A DNA stretch of 64,000 nt. It comes from Mangrovibacterium diazotrophicum (GTDB lineage: Bacteria > Bacteroidota > Bacteroidia > Bacteroidales > Prolixibacteraceae). The position numbers were made by a program, and so were the translations under genes. Shown piece by piece: positions 46,201 through 53,500 of the stretch; position 1 is the stretch's first letter, and every line of letters starts with the position of its first letter. A model generated the notes under the pieces. That model saw only the letters and a list, made by a program, of their open reading frames with translations, ran no database searches and was not told where the DNA came from. The stretch is taken from positions 310,001-374,000 of the forward strand of contig NZ_RAPN01000001.1 in assembly GCF_003610535.1 (NCBI RefSeq), given 5' to 3'.

Positions 46201-46451
46201 GAAACTTCCTGTGGCTCAAAACCAATACTACTGATTTGTAATGTTTGACTTTTAACGTCCGGAACGTTCAAGGTGAAGTTCCCGTCAAAGTCGGTCGAAA
46301 CACCAATTGTGGTGCCTTTAACAATAACTGATGCTCCGGGCAAGGTCTCTCCCTGGTCGTCGTAAACAACCCCGGTGACTTGGGTCGTCTGTGCAAAAAC
46401 ACTCAACGAAACCAAGCACATCAGTAAAAAACTAAATAGCTTTTTATTCAT
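43206..46451 (-). CDS. SusC/RagA family TonB-dependent outer membrane transporter
   Basis: A 1081-residue TonB-dependent transporter. It has a signal peptide (MNKKLFSFLLMCLVSLSVFAQ), an N-terminal carboxypeptidase-like extension (TGVVYDDQGETLPGASV to DGNFTLNVPD), a TonB-box region (VEEIVAVGYGTMKKKDLTGS), a plug with AITGRMAGVQVVTTEG and TAIYGARGANGVILITTK, and a beta barrel ending in VVGLNLTF with a terminal aromatic. ATG 46451 is chosen over 46481 because the signal peptide begins there. It works with the SusD protein. Probable substrate is oligogalacturonide. Confidence 0.96.
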   Translation of the reverse strand: MNKKLFSFLLMCLVSLSVFAQTTQVTGVVYDDQGETLPGASVIVKGTTIGVSTDFDGNFTLNVPDVKSQTLQISSIGFEPQEVSLANQTTGIKVSLQASVQMVEEIVAVGYGTMKKKDLTGSVAQVGSDALRDIPVSSASEAITGRMAGVQVVTTEGSPDAEVKIRVRGGGSISQDNSPLYIVDGFPVSSISNIPPTDIQDITVLKDASSTAIYGARGANGVILITTKSGKEGRINVSFNSYFGVRQRIKSLPVLSPYEYVMYQYELDQSSTFQGYYGVYDDLDIYKSVKGTDWQDKVFGRTATQQYYNLGISGGAKNTTFNLSLTRSDEEAIMLTSGFQRNNLNFKLKTEISDNVSLDFNTRMSHSVVDGAGTSSDKSGANTKLRNAVKYAPTTGLREFSQGDVANDDINSPEATSLLYDPVESVLDEYKKQFRLNMNFNAALNWKIAKPLTFRTEWGYAFTQNRTDYVWGEATSTAKNYAGQPVGRIYNYDGENWRFANTLTFDKNDILPNQDLTVLLGQEMSSSWGKSVTNESRFFPAGMSAEDVLAMFNLGTAIPTVTSIGAKDNLSSFFTRVNYSIDDKYLITATMRADGSSKFAEGNRWGYFPSLAFGWRMSEEGFMESSHNWLYNLKLRASYGSSGNNRIDSGLWRTSYTTDNDNKPYYPNESEASQLIPSTALANKDLRWETTHTANLGFDYGLFEGRVNGSLDFYYNRTVDLLIDQPVPESTGYSTQMMNVGQTSNRGIEFVVDAVLVDKRDFTLNASFNITFNRNRVDKFSNGEYNYKTYSSGWNGSAAPTSDYIIREGEEVGQMYGYVTDGMYSFDDFTFDNTSNSWKLNEFYADGVTPIADNSSLTSAGAYFGPGALKLKDLNGDGVIDENDKTVLGSAQPIHTGGFNLTAKYKNWDASAFMNWSYGNEVYNANKLDYSSQLLSRKYQNLITDMDMAHRFTTIDPSTGLNIYSGNDANPALLQEINQGKSMWMPLHTTTVLHSYAVEDGSFLRLNNVTVGYTMPFDWKKGENKGTLRMYFTGYNLAILTNYSGFDPEVDTRRSTPLTPGVDYSAYPRSRQYVVGLNLTF

Positions 46452-46598
46452 AGGATAATTTTTAGAAACAGTCTGAACCACTATTTTCTGATCTAACTAA
46501 AATGATTCAACTGATTAGTTTGTAATTGATTGTTTTTAATTAATAATTGATTTTTCCTTTTTCTTTTCTCTACCTTTTTACCGTTTCTATTTCATATT

Positions 46599-47975
46599 TC
46601 AGTGTTTATTTTGGTTGATAATTTGATTTAAATAAGTTTCTAATATCGTATAGCCCGACTTTGTTATTTGCTGACTGTCGGTCGGATCATTGGGATTGAG
46701 TTTGTGTTTTAGCTCCCAGTAATCAGGAATTCCGTCAAGATCGGTATCTAAAGGTGCTTCACCGGTTTTTAGCTCAGGCCATCCACCAACATCTGTTTGA
46801 CTGTCGATGATGCCGGCAATTTTTTCTTCGCCTCCGCTAAAAGTGGTTGTCCCGCTTGATGTTTCGCGGATAATGCGCTGATCAACGGCATCTCTGCGAA
46901 AAGATGCTCCAGCCGAAGCCAGGACAGATTTATAGGCTTTTTTTGCTTTCTCAATTTTCAAATCACCCAACACTTCAAAAGGGGATGCAGACTGGATGGT
47001 AGCGAACTCACCACCGTCATTCATATCGATCCCAAGGCTGTTGTCTTTGCTAATCTGAGTTTGTCCTTCGAGGATGTTGCCTGAAACGAAAAAAGAGCCA
47101 TAGCCCCGATCTTCGGCGTAAGGCTGCAGGAATTGTTCTGTGCGTTTCGATTGTGGCCCGGGTTTGTAGTAGTTGTTGACCACATTGAAATGCCCGGTCT
47201 CCCCGCCGTAGCTTGTATGGTTGTGCCAGTTGTAGATGACATTGTTGACAAACTCGACATTGCCCCGGTACTCCTGCATTTGTTCGGCTGAGTCGTACAC
47301 ACCGGGATGGTCGAAACGGGGATTGCGGCTATTGTGGTGGGCCAGCAAATTGTGGTGAAACGAAGCATTTTTGCCACCCCAAATTGCACCGTACCCGTGG
47401 TCACCTTTTTTATGTACAGAATGGTTCAAACTCTCGGAAAGAATGCACCATTGCATTGTAAAGTTTTCGTTACCATAGAAAGAAGCACTCTCATCCGTGC
47501 TCCAGCTTACACTGCAATGGTCGATGATAATTTTTTTGTGGAACTGCCCCTCTAAAGCATCCGCTTGCTGGCCATTTTCATCGCCCATCCGAAAGCGAAT
47601 GTAGCGGATGATGATGTTGTCGGCATCAAGCTTTGTTGGGTAGCCCTTCAATGTAATGCCTTCACCTGGGGCTGTTTGACCAGCAATCGTGAGGCTGTCG
47701 CTTCTGATGAGAAGTTTTTTTGTCAATTCAATTGTTCCCGAAACCTGAAATACAACCGTTCTGGGATATTTGCGAGTCACCGCCCATCTGAGAGATCCTT
47801 TTTCGCCGTCGTCACTCAGGTTAGTCACATGCAAAACCTTTCCACCACGTCCGCCATTTGTGTACATACCACCTCCTTCAGCACCTGGAAAAGCAGGCGT
47901 ATTTTGAGCCATGGTGTAATTTGTATTAATTACAATAAAGAAAACGACTAGGCTTGAAATTATGTTTGCTTTCAT
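46599..47975 (-). CDS. pectate lyase, polysaccharide lyase family 1-like
   Basis: A 458-residue secreted lyase cleaving de-esterified pectin by beta-elimination to unsaturated galacturonides. A signal peptide (1-23, ending TMAQ) is followed by the family start TPAFPGAEGGGMYTNGGRGG, parallel beta-helix rungs, DHCSVSWSTDESASFYG (Ca-binding Asp region), GKNASFHHNLLAHHNSRNPRFD with the probable catalytic Arg, and a C-terminal DLDGIPDYWELKHKLNPNDP, a calcium-binding dockerin/thrombospondin-like stretch. There is no type IX sorting domain at the end. It heads the SusCD operon; its products feed KduI/KduD after uptake and depolymerisation. Confidence 0.95.
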   Translation of the reverse strand: MKANIISSLVVFFIVINTNYTMAQNTPAFPGAEGGGMYTNGGRGGKVLHVTNLSDDGEKGSLRWAVTRKYPRTVVFQVSGTIELTKKLLIRSDSLTIAGQTAPGEGITLKGYPTKLDADNIIIRYIRFRMGDENGQQADALEGQFHKKIIIDHCSVSWSTDESASFYGNENFTMQWCILSESLNHSVHKKGDHGYGAIWGGKNASFHHNLLAHHNSRNPRFDHPGVYDSAEQMQEYRGNVEFVNNVIYNWHNHTSYGGETGHFNVVNNYYKPGPQSKRTEQFLQPYAEDRGYGSFFVSGNILEGQTQISKDNSLGIDMNDGGEFATIQSASPFEVLGDLKIEKAKKAYKSVLASAGASFRRDAVDQRIIRETSSGTTTFSGGEEKIAGIIDSQTDVGGWPELKTGEAPLDTDLDGIPDYWELKHKLNPNDPTDSQQITKSGYTILETYLNQIINQNKH

Positions 47976-48355
47976 GATTTAGACATTCAGAGGTTAATTT
48001 TTCTCGGAAACAAAAGGTTGGGAAATAGCACTTTTTGTTGTAGCGGGAAGAGTCTTTTTCTGTAGTCTTAAGAAGAAAGGGAAGACAGTGTAGCCGTCGG
48101 CGTTAACGGAATTACGGATAAAAAAATATTTTTCCGAGTAATTGCCGAAACGAAGCGTTTCAATTTTTGAAAATTGTAAGTGATTCTGGTCAGGTGCAGC
48201 CGAATATTCACATCCGTTTGCGAACACGGTGTTTCCGTGTACGACACCAGTAAACGAAATTAATCCCTCTTCTCTCATCTCTCTTCTGTTTTCATGGTTC
48301 CTAAATTAGCGAGGTTTAATGCGCGTATTTAGGCCTGTTTCCTGGTTTGGGGAGT

Positions 48356-48384
48356 CAAAAATAAACGAAAAAGCATATTAGCAA
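48356..48384 (-). promoter_or_regulatory. candidate promoter of the pectin utilisation operon
   Basis: On the minus strand TTG (48384-48382), 18 bases, then TATTTTTG (48363-48356) resembles the -33/-7 pattern. It would give a leader of about 370 bases before the pectate lyase. Confidence 0.4.
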
Positions 48385-48721
48385 GAGAGAATTTCTTAAA
48401 TAATTCCTAATGAAAAATTAACACGCGGCTGAAGTTTAGAAAAGGAGTTTTTGGTCTGATTTACCTAATGTTAATAGTCAACTGGGGTTAAGTTATTTAG
48501 AATATTTAACTAGTTTATGTCTTATTATCATAAGTGTCTATTTAGATTGATTCTATATTGGGGTTGAAAAGGATTTTTAGCTCAAATTCACAAAACTTAA
48601 CATCATTACTTAGGAAGCTTCTGCCACAAGAAGTTGCTTTCGGGAGAATGTGGAAATATCGTTCAGGCAATATAATTTGGAAGTTCGAAGGCTTGCTTGT
48701 GTGAACTGATTTTGGGGAAAG

Positions 48722-48762
48722 AAAATGGCGACAGAGAATTTTATTAACCGCTGCCGCCATTT
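48722..48762 (-). terminator. terminator of the DUF302 gene
   Basis: On the minus strand AAATGGCG and CGCCATTT form a perfect 8-bp stem with a 24-base loop, followed by TTCTTTCC, 23 bases after the stop at 48785. Confidence 0.65.
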
Positions 48763-48784
48763 GTTTCTGAGAATATTTAGAATC

Positions 48785-49171
48785 TTATAATGCTTGAATC
48801 ACGCGCTCCAATCGAGCTTTTATTTCACCGGCAATCGGAGCCAGTTCTTCATTCTGAATTGCCATCATGGAAGCAACCGGATCAACAGCTGCTACTTCTA
48901 CTTTTTTATCGTCCAATTCGCGAACAATGACATTGCAGGGAAGCATCACCCCAATATGAATCTCTGATTGTAATGCTTTGTAGGCATTGGGTGGATTACA
49001 GGCTCCCAAAATGCGATAGCGGTTAAAGTCGACTCCCAATTTGGCTTTTAACTTCTCGTCGATATTGATTTCGCTAAGCACGCCAAACCCTTCTTTTTGG
49101 AGTTCTTCTGTGGCTTTTGCTACAGCGTCGTCGAAGGAATAATTGGTAATTTTTTCAATATAATATTTCAT
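48785..49171 (-). CDS. DUF302 domain protein
   Basis: A 128-residue protein covering a full DUF302 domain. Typical stretches are the N-terminal SFDDAVAKATEELQKEGFGVLSEI, LGACNPPNAYKALQSEIHIGVMLPCNVIVRE (about 58-88), and VDPVASMMAIQNEELAPIAGEIKARLE near the end. The fold is known, the function is not; proposals include metal or redox stress roles. The gene has its own terminator and lies 108 bases after the pterin dehydratase gene. The Cys at about 61 and 82 are family features. Confidence 0.92.
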   Translation of the reverse strand: MKYYIEKITNYSFDDAVAKATEELQKEGFGVLSEINIDEKLKAKLGVDFNRYRILGACNPPNAYKALQSEIHIGVMLPCNVIVRELDDKKVEVAAVDPVASMMAIQNEELAPIAGEIKARLERVIQAL

Positions 49172-49279
49172 GTTGTCTATAAAAAATGGTTTGTATCAGT
49201 TCAAATTTACTCGAAAGCATTTAGTCGATTTTGTTTGCAATTGGATACACCTGTGGATTTTTAAACTCACATCCATCGT

Positions 49280-49618
49280 TTAGTGAAACAGCGCATCCGT
49301 TTTGGCAGCCATGATAAAATCGTTGCGGTGCAAGCCCTTGATTTTATGGGTCCACCAAGTGACCGTTACTTTTCCCCATTCAGTCGTAATACTGGGATGA
49401 TGATCTTCTCGTTCTGCCTGAAGCGCAACACGATTGGTAAAATTCAAGGCATCCAGAAAATTGTTGAAGCGGTACTCGCGTCGGAGCTTCCGAATGTTGT
49501 CTTCCGTTACAATTTTCCAATCGGGTATCTGCGAATTCAACAATTGGATCTCTTCTGCGGTCACCTGCGGAGCCCCTGCATGGCAGGCTGAGCAGCGTTG
49601 TTCTTTTAAGTCGTTCAT
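49280..49618 (-). CDS. 4a-hydroxytetrahydrobiopterin dehydratase
   Basis: A 112-residue pterin-4a-carbinolamine dehydratase of normal length. It recycles the oxidised pterin cofactor of aromatic amino acid hydroxylases. The catalytic motif is EDHHPSITTEWGKVTVTWWTH at about residues 72-92. The N-terminus CSACHAGAPQVT is a variant of the common bacterial start CEACRAGAP and is not a haem site, since the enzyme is cytoplasmic. No phenylalanine hydroxylase gene is in the window. Next gene downstream is DUF302, 108 bases away. Confidence 0.93.
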   Translation of the reverse strand: MNDLKEQRCSACHAGAPQVTAEEIQLLNSQIPDWKIVTEDNIRKLRREYRFNNFLDALNFTNRVALQAEREDHHPSITTEWGKVTVTWWTHKIKGLHRNDFIMAAKTDALFH

Positions 49619-49666
49619 TTTATTTTTATTCTAATTTCAGAAAAAATAATCAAACACCACACCATT

Positions 49667-50239
49667 TTAATTGCGAACAAAATCTTCCAGGTTGACCGAT
49701 GGGCAAAGGTATTGGTCAATATAATCAATCATATTCAGGAAGAGGGAACGAATTCGCTGTTCCATTTTCGGATTCAAACATTTCCCGTTTTCGTCAAAAA
49801 CATCACGAACATGCGGAACTGAGACTGGCCCCGGCAACACGATTCCACCAACATGGGAACAAACACTGCGCAAACTTTCGAGCGATTTTATGGCTCCGAT
49901 ATCGCCGGAGGCTACACCGAGCAGCGAGATTGGTTTTCCTGCCAATGCTGAAGGATAACCGAGGTTTTCGATGAAAAGCTTGGTGATGCTACTGAATGAT
50001 CCGTGGTATTCCGGTGTCGCGAAAATAATCCCGGTTGCTGTTTTCACGATGGCAATCAAACGAATAACATCGACAGAATCCTCATTTTGCCCGGGAAATG
50101 GTAGTTTAAAATCATTCGGATCGATTATTTGATAGGAGCAGGTGTGGTTCTTGTTGATTTCGTCGATCAAAATGTTGACGGCCATTGACGTGTAGTTGTG
50201 GGGCCGCATGCTTCCTTTAAAAATGACAATGTTTTTCAT
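49667..50239 (-). CDS. NADPH-dependent FMN reductase-like flavoprotein
   Basis: A 190-residue flavodoxin-like protein. The phosphate-binding loop GSMRPHNYTSMAVN is at about residues 8-21, followed by ATPEYHGSFSSITKLFIENLG (flavin ring contact, about 87-107) and SLLGVASGDIGAIKSLESLR. This is the SsuE/ArsH-like NAD(P)H:FMN reductase group. The frame opens at 50281, but ATG 50239 starts the fold and is chosen. The pterin dehydratase gene follows 48 bases later. The physiological acceptor is unknown. Confidence 0.88.
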   Translation of the reverse strand: MKNIVIFKGSMRPHNYTSMAVNILIDEINKNHTCSYQIIDPNDFKLPFPGQNEDSVDVIRLIAIVKTATGIIFATPEYHGSFSSITKLFIENLGYPSALAGKPISLLGVASGDIGAIKSLESLRSVCSHVGGIVLPGPVSVPHVRDVFDENGKCLNPKMEQRIRSLFLNMIDYIDQYLCPSVNLEDFVRN

Positions 50240-50426
50240 CGGTGGTAGAATTAAATATTCAACTTTCACAAGCTTTGGCAACGACGCCTCGGCCTCTTCT
50301 TATTAATTGTAAGAGAAATTAGTCGAGATGTTTTTTTGTGATTTATACGACGACCATCTTCGAACGTTATTCTCACATCGGAGTTGAATTGTAATCCGTA
50401 AAAAGGAAAGCAGAAAAGCAAAGAAA

Positions 50427-50453
50427 GTCCCCCGGCTTTGGGATCCGGAGGAC
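50427..50453 (-). terminator. terminator after the carbonic anhydrase gene
   Basis: On the minus strand GTCCTCCGG and CCGGGGGAC pair around a 9-base loop and are followed by TTTCTTT, 15 bases beyond the stop of the carbonic anhydrase. Confidence 0.75.
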
Positions 50454-50468
50454 CATATTATTTTTCAA

Positions 50469-51107
50469 TTAGAGATTCAATTGAAACGTTTCTTCCAGCT
50501 GCTCGTTGCTGCTGATATTCACTTCCATATCTTTCACAACCCCGTTGCCAACCGAGTAAACCCAGCCGTGAACGATCAAATCCTGGTTGTTTTTCCAGGC
50601 GTTTTGCACAATAGAGGTGCGTGCCAGTCCGAAAACCTGTTCTTTGACGTTGTATTCCACAAACTTATCAAAGCGCTCTTTCTCGTCTTCTATTGCATCT
50701 AACTCAGAACGGTGAAATCGGTAAACATCTTTAATGTGACTGATCCAATTGTCGATGATGCCGAATGACGAATTTCCCATAGCCGCCTGGATACCGCCGC
50801 ATCCATAATGACCGCACACTATGATGTGCTGAATTTTCAACACGTTTACGGCATAATCCAAAACGCTGAGCATATTCATGTCCGAGTGGATGACCATGTT
50901 GGCAATATTTCGGTGAACGAAAACTTCACCGGGCTCGGCACCTACAATTTGGTTTGCCGGAACGCGACTGTCGGCACAGCCAATCCACAAAAGCGGTGGC
51001 TTTTGTCCATTCGCCAATCGTGTAAAATATTCAGGGTCATCACTTAATTTCTCAGCAACCCATTTCTTATTATTCTCTAAAAGTTGTTTATATAATTTGT
51101 GTGGCAT
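50469..51107 (-). CDS. can: beta-carbonic anhydrase
   Basis: A 212-residue beta-class carbonic anhydrase of normal length interconverting CO2 and bicarbonate. Zinc ligands and catalytic dyad are visible in CADSRVPANQ (Cys 43, Asp 45, Arg 47) and HYGCGG (His about 99, Cys about 102), with EPGEVFVHRNIAN between. It lies 22 bases after a SulP transporter gene in the same operon, a pairing that suggests bicarbonate uptake linked to hydration equilibrium. Confidence 0.95.
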   Translation of the reverse strand: MPHKLYKQLLENNKKWVAEKLSDDPEYFTRLANGQKPPLLWIGCADSRVPANQIVGAEPGEVFVHRNIANMVIHSDMNMLSVLDYAVNVLKIQHIIVCGHYGCGGIQAAMGNSSFGIIDNWISHIKDVYRFHRSELDAIEDEKERFDKFVEYNVKEQVFGLARTSIVQNAWKNNQDLIVHGWVYSVGNGVVKDMEVNISSNEQLEETFQLNL

Positions 51108-51129
51108 TTATAAATTGAATTTAATACGT

Positions 51130-52716
51130 TTATGATGCTTGTACTTTGAAGATTGAGCCTAAGTGCTCTTCTTCTTTTGATTTTCCGTTCTTGCTAATAA
51201 GTAAGATCGAGATGTTTTTGTTTTTGGCTTTGGCTGAAAATTCATAAAGAATTTCAAGAATGTCGTGATCCAAATACCTGTTTTTGCTGATATCAATCTC
51301 TAAGATAGTGTTTTCCGGAATCGAATTCAACTCTTTTAAGATCGATGCTTTATTGAAAAAAGTGACTTCTTCTGCCAGCGTTATTTTCATCCGTTTTTTA
51401 CCTTCTTCTTCCTCTTCGCCTACTTTGTGTACCAGGTGGGAATTCTGATAACTTTTGAAAAGCACGATAGCAACCCCGAAGGCCAGGCCGATTCCGATTC
51501 CCCAAAGTAAATCTTTCACGATAATGAAGATCACCGTCAGGGCGAACGGCACAAATTGCTTCCATCCTGCTTGGTACATGCTAATGAACAACTTCGGCTT
51601 AGCTAACTTGTATCCAACGATGAATAGCACGGCTGCCAAAACCGACAGGGGGAGCAAGTTTAAAACGCGCGGAATTAGAATCACCGATGTCAACAGCAAA
51701 AATCCGTGGAAAATAGTCGACATTTTCGACTGCGCATTCGACTGGATGTTGGCCGAACTGCGAACAATTACCTGCGTTACAGGAAGGCCACCGATTAATC
51801 CAGAAAATAAGTTACCTGCTCCTTGCGCGATCAGCTCGCGGTTGGCTGGTGTATTTCGTTTTTTCGGATCAATTTTGTCCGTTGCTTCAACACTCAACAG
51901 TGTTTCAATGCTCGCAACCAAGGCAATTGTAGCAGCCACCAGGTAGACATCAGGATTGGTTATTGCGCTGAAGTTCGGAACACTGAACTGGCCGATAAAG
52001 GAGTCAAAATCTTCCGGTACCGGCACATTTACCAAATGCGCAGCCTGAATGCCCCAAACCGGGTGGTTTCCAAGAAAACTTTGGTATAGAATTCCCACAA
52101 CAACCGCAACCAACGGTCCCTGGATCAACTGGAAGATCCTGGCTTTCTTGACCAAAACCTGATCCCAAAGGATGAGAATTCCCAGCGAGACGATGGCAAC
52201 AAGTGTCGATCCCAATGAAATTTGGCTAACACCTTGCGCCATTTCTTTGAAGACATCTGTATTGCTCATATCAAACAGTCCCCAGTCACTTTCCGGGCTA
52301 CCGTCGTAACCAAAGAAATGTGGAATCTGCTTCATAATAATAATAATCCCGATCCCTGTCAACATTCCTTTAATAACCGATGACGGGAAATAATTACCGA
52401 TAACACCAGCCTTGGCGATACCCAGTGCGATTTGAATTAAACCTGCAAGCACGACCGCCAACAGAAAATTCTGATAGCCGCCTAAACTGCTGATGGCAAT
52501 TAACACAATCGCTGCCAATCCGGCTGCCGGCCCGCTAACACCAAGAGCTGACCCGCTGATGCTCCCGACGACAATCCCACCGATAATACCGGCAATAATT
52601 CCGGAAAAGGGGGGAGCACCACTTGCCAAAGCAATCCCTAAACACAAAGGCAGTGCGACAAAAAATACGATTACTCCTGCTGGAATATCGCTTTTAAGGT
52701 TCTTAAAAATATTCAT
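51130..52716 (-). CDS. SulP family anion transporter, possibly bicarbonate
   Basis: A 528-residue membrane protein with about 12-14 helices in the SLC26/SulP pattern: DIPAGVIVFFVALPLCLGIALASGAPPFSGIIAGIIGG near the N-terminus, GVSGPAAGLAAIV, SIETLLSVEATDKIDPKKR, and GLIGGLPVTQVIVRSSANIQ. A C-terminal cytoplasmic STAS domain follows (about 430-525, ILEIDISKNRYLDHDILEIL). SulP proteins carry sulfate, bicarbonate or other anions. The adjacent carbonic anhydrase gene favours bicarbonate, as in BicA-like systems. This is inference. Confidence 0.93.
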   Translation of the reverse strand: MNIFKNLKSDIPAGVIVFFVALPLCLGIALASGAPPFSGIIAGIIGGIVVGSISGSALGVSGPAAGLAAIVLIAISSLGGYQNFLLAVVLAGLIQIALGIAKAGVIGNYFPSSVIKGMLTGIGIIIIMKQIPHFFGYDGSPESDWGLFDMSNTDVFKEMAQGVSQISLGSTLVAIVSLGILILWDQVLVKKARIFQLIQGPLVAVVVGILYQSFLGNHPVWGIQAAHLVNVPVPEDFDSFIGQFSVPNFSAITNPDVYLVAATIALVASIETLLSVEATDKIDPKKRNTPANRELIAQGAGNLFSGLIGGLPVTQVIVRSSANIQSNAQSKMSTIFHGFLLLTSVILIPRVLNLLPLSVLAAVLFIVGYKLAKPKLFISMYQAGWKQFVPFALTVIFIIVKDLLWGIGIGLAFGVAIVLFKSYQNSHLVHKVGEEEEEGKKRMKITLAEEVTFFNKASILKELNSIPENTILEIDISKNRYLDHDILEILYEFSAKAKNKNISILLISKNGKSKEEEHLGSIFKVQAS

Positions 52717-52788
52717 GGTTTCGTTTTAACAATTCGTATGATTCCAAAAGATGCTTATGGTTTGATTAGAATTGGAAACATATGCAAC

Positions 52789-53082
52789 CTATACGAATTG
52801 CGGAGGTCTGAAAACGTCCAGGGTAAATTGAAAATTATAATGTTGCTCGAGATGACGCTCTTTCAGTTTTAGCATTTGTCGAACAAAATCTGCCACTACG
52901 AGTTGCGGAGCGTCTTTGAAATCTTTTTTGAATGATAGTTCGCCGTATTCCTCTTGTTTTTCTTCAGCCAGCGAAGCCATTTGTATCAACAATGAGGGAT
53001 TTTGATATTGGACGTAGGCGAGAGTCGCAACGAACAGTAAAAACACAAACAAGCAGCACGCGGCTTTAATTCCTGCTTGCAA
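52789..53082 (-). CDS. small single-pass membrane protein of unknown function
   Basis: A 97-residue protein with one N-terminal membrane helix (about 6-25, AACCLFVFLLFVATLAYVQ) and a polar remainder rich in Glu and Lys with no recognised domain, ending FTLDVFRPPQFV. It lies 72 bases upstream of the SulP gene in the same direction and could be its partner or simply a neighbour. Codon use looks normal. The assignment as a gene rests on the clean helix and an open frame with few shadows. Confidence 0.6.
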   Translation of the reverse strand: MQAGIKAACCLFVFLLFVATLAYVQYQNPSLLIQMASLAEEKQEEYGELSFKKDFKDAPQLVVADFVRQMLKLKERHLEQHYNFQFTLDVFRPPQFV

Positions 53083-53500
53083 TCTTCGTTTATGTTGCTT
53101 CCCTGTTTTGATATTTCGGTTGTTTGTTTGCTACGGGGAAATAACGTGAAAGAAGTTGCTGTGTTCAGCGGATGACGCGGCTTTTAGAATTATTAACAAA
53201 AATCAAATTCCTCTGATTTAAGTTTTAAAAGCAACAGTTCATTGAATTTCAGTATTGTTAGCTTTCAGTTTATCGTATTTTTAAAGTTTGTCTTGAAAGA
53301 GTAATTTTTTAGGTGAAGATGTCATGAAGACAATAGTTCCTGTCCGATTCCGGCAGATATCAAGACAGACTCTTGCATTTCAACACAATGTTTGTGCGTC
53401 GCCTGATCGTTTCGGTCTAACCTTCGGTTGCTTTTCCTATTTTTGCAGGCTGAATGCGGGCAAAGCTCGTGAACATCGACTCATTTAATACCAATTTAGT
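53083..53500. other. divergent intergenic region upstream of hrpB
   Basis: 418 bases without a gene. TATTTTTG at 53438-53445 on the plus strand matches the -7 consensus, 55 bases before the hrpB start. A TTCG at the -33 position is a poor match. Nothing else was recognised. Confidence 0.4.

Larger units (their letters stand above)
47976..48784. other. long leader/intergenic region upstream of pectate lyase
   Basis: About 800 bases. A 94-codon minus-strand frame (47994-48278), 18 bases before the lyase start, is open but matches no family; it may be a small unknown gene or chance. A 72-codon frame at 48542-48760 looks spurious. A promoter candidate lies at 48356-48384 and a terminator for the DUF302 gene at 48722-48762. 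Otherwise AT-rich sequence without recognisable signals. Confidence 0.5.

Noticed and set aside
48542-48760. 72-codon minus-strand frame
   Set aside because: It overlaps the terminator of the DUF302 gene and has no recognisable protein features.
49565-49618. CSACH (CxxCH) at the start of the pterin dehydratase as a haem-binding site
   Set aside because: Bacterial relatives have CEACRAG here and the enzyme is cytoplasmic without a signal peptide, so a c-type haem is implausible.
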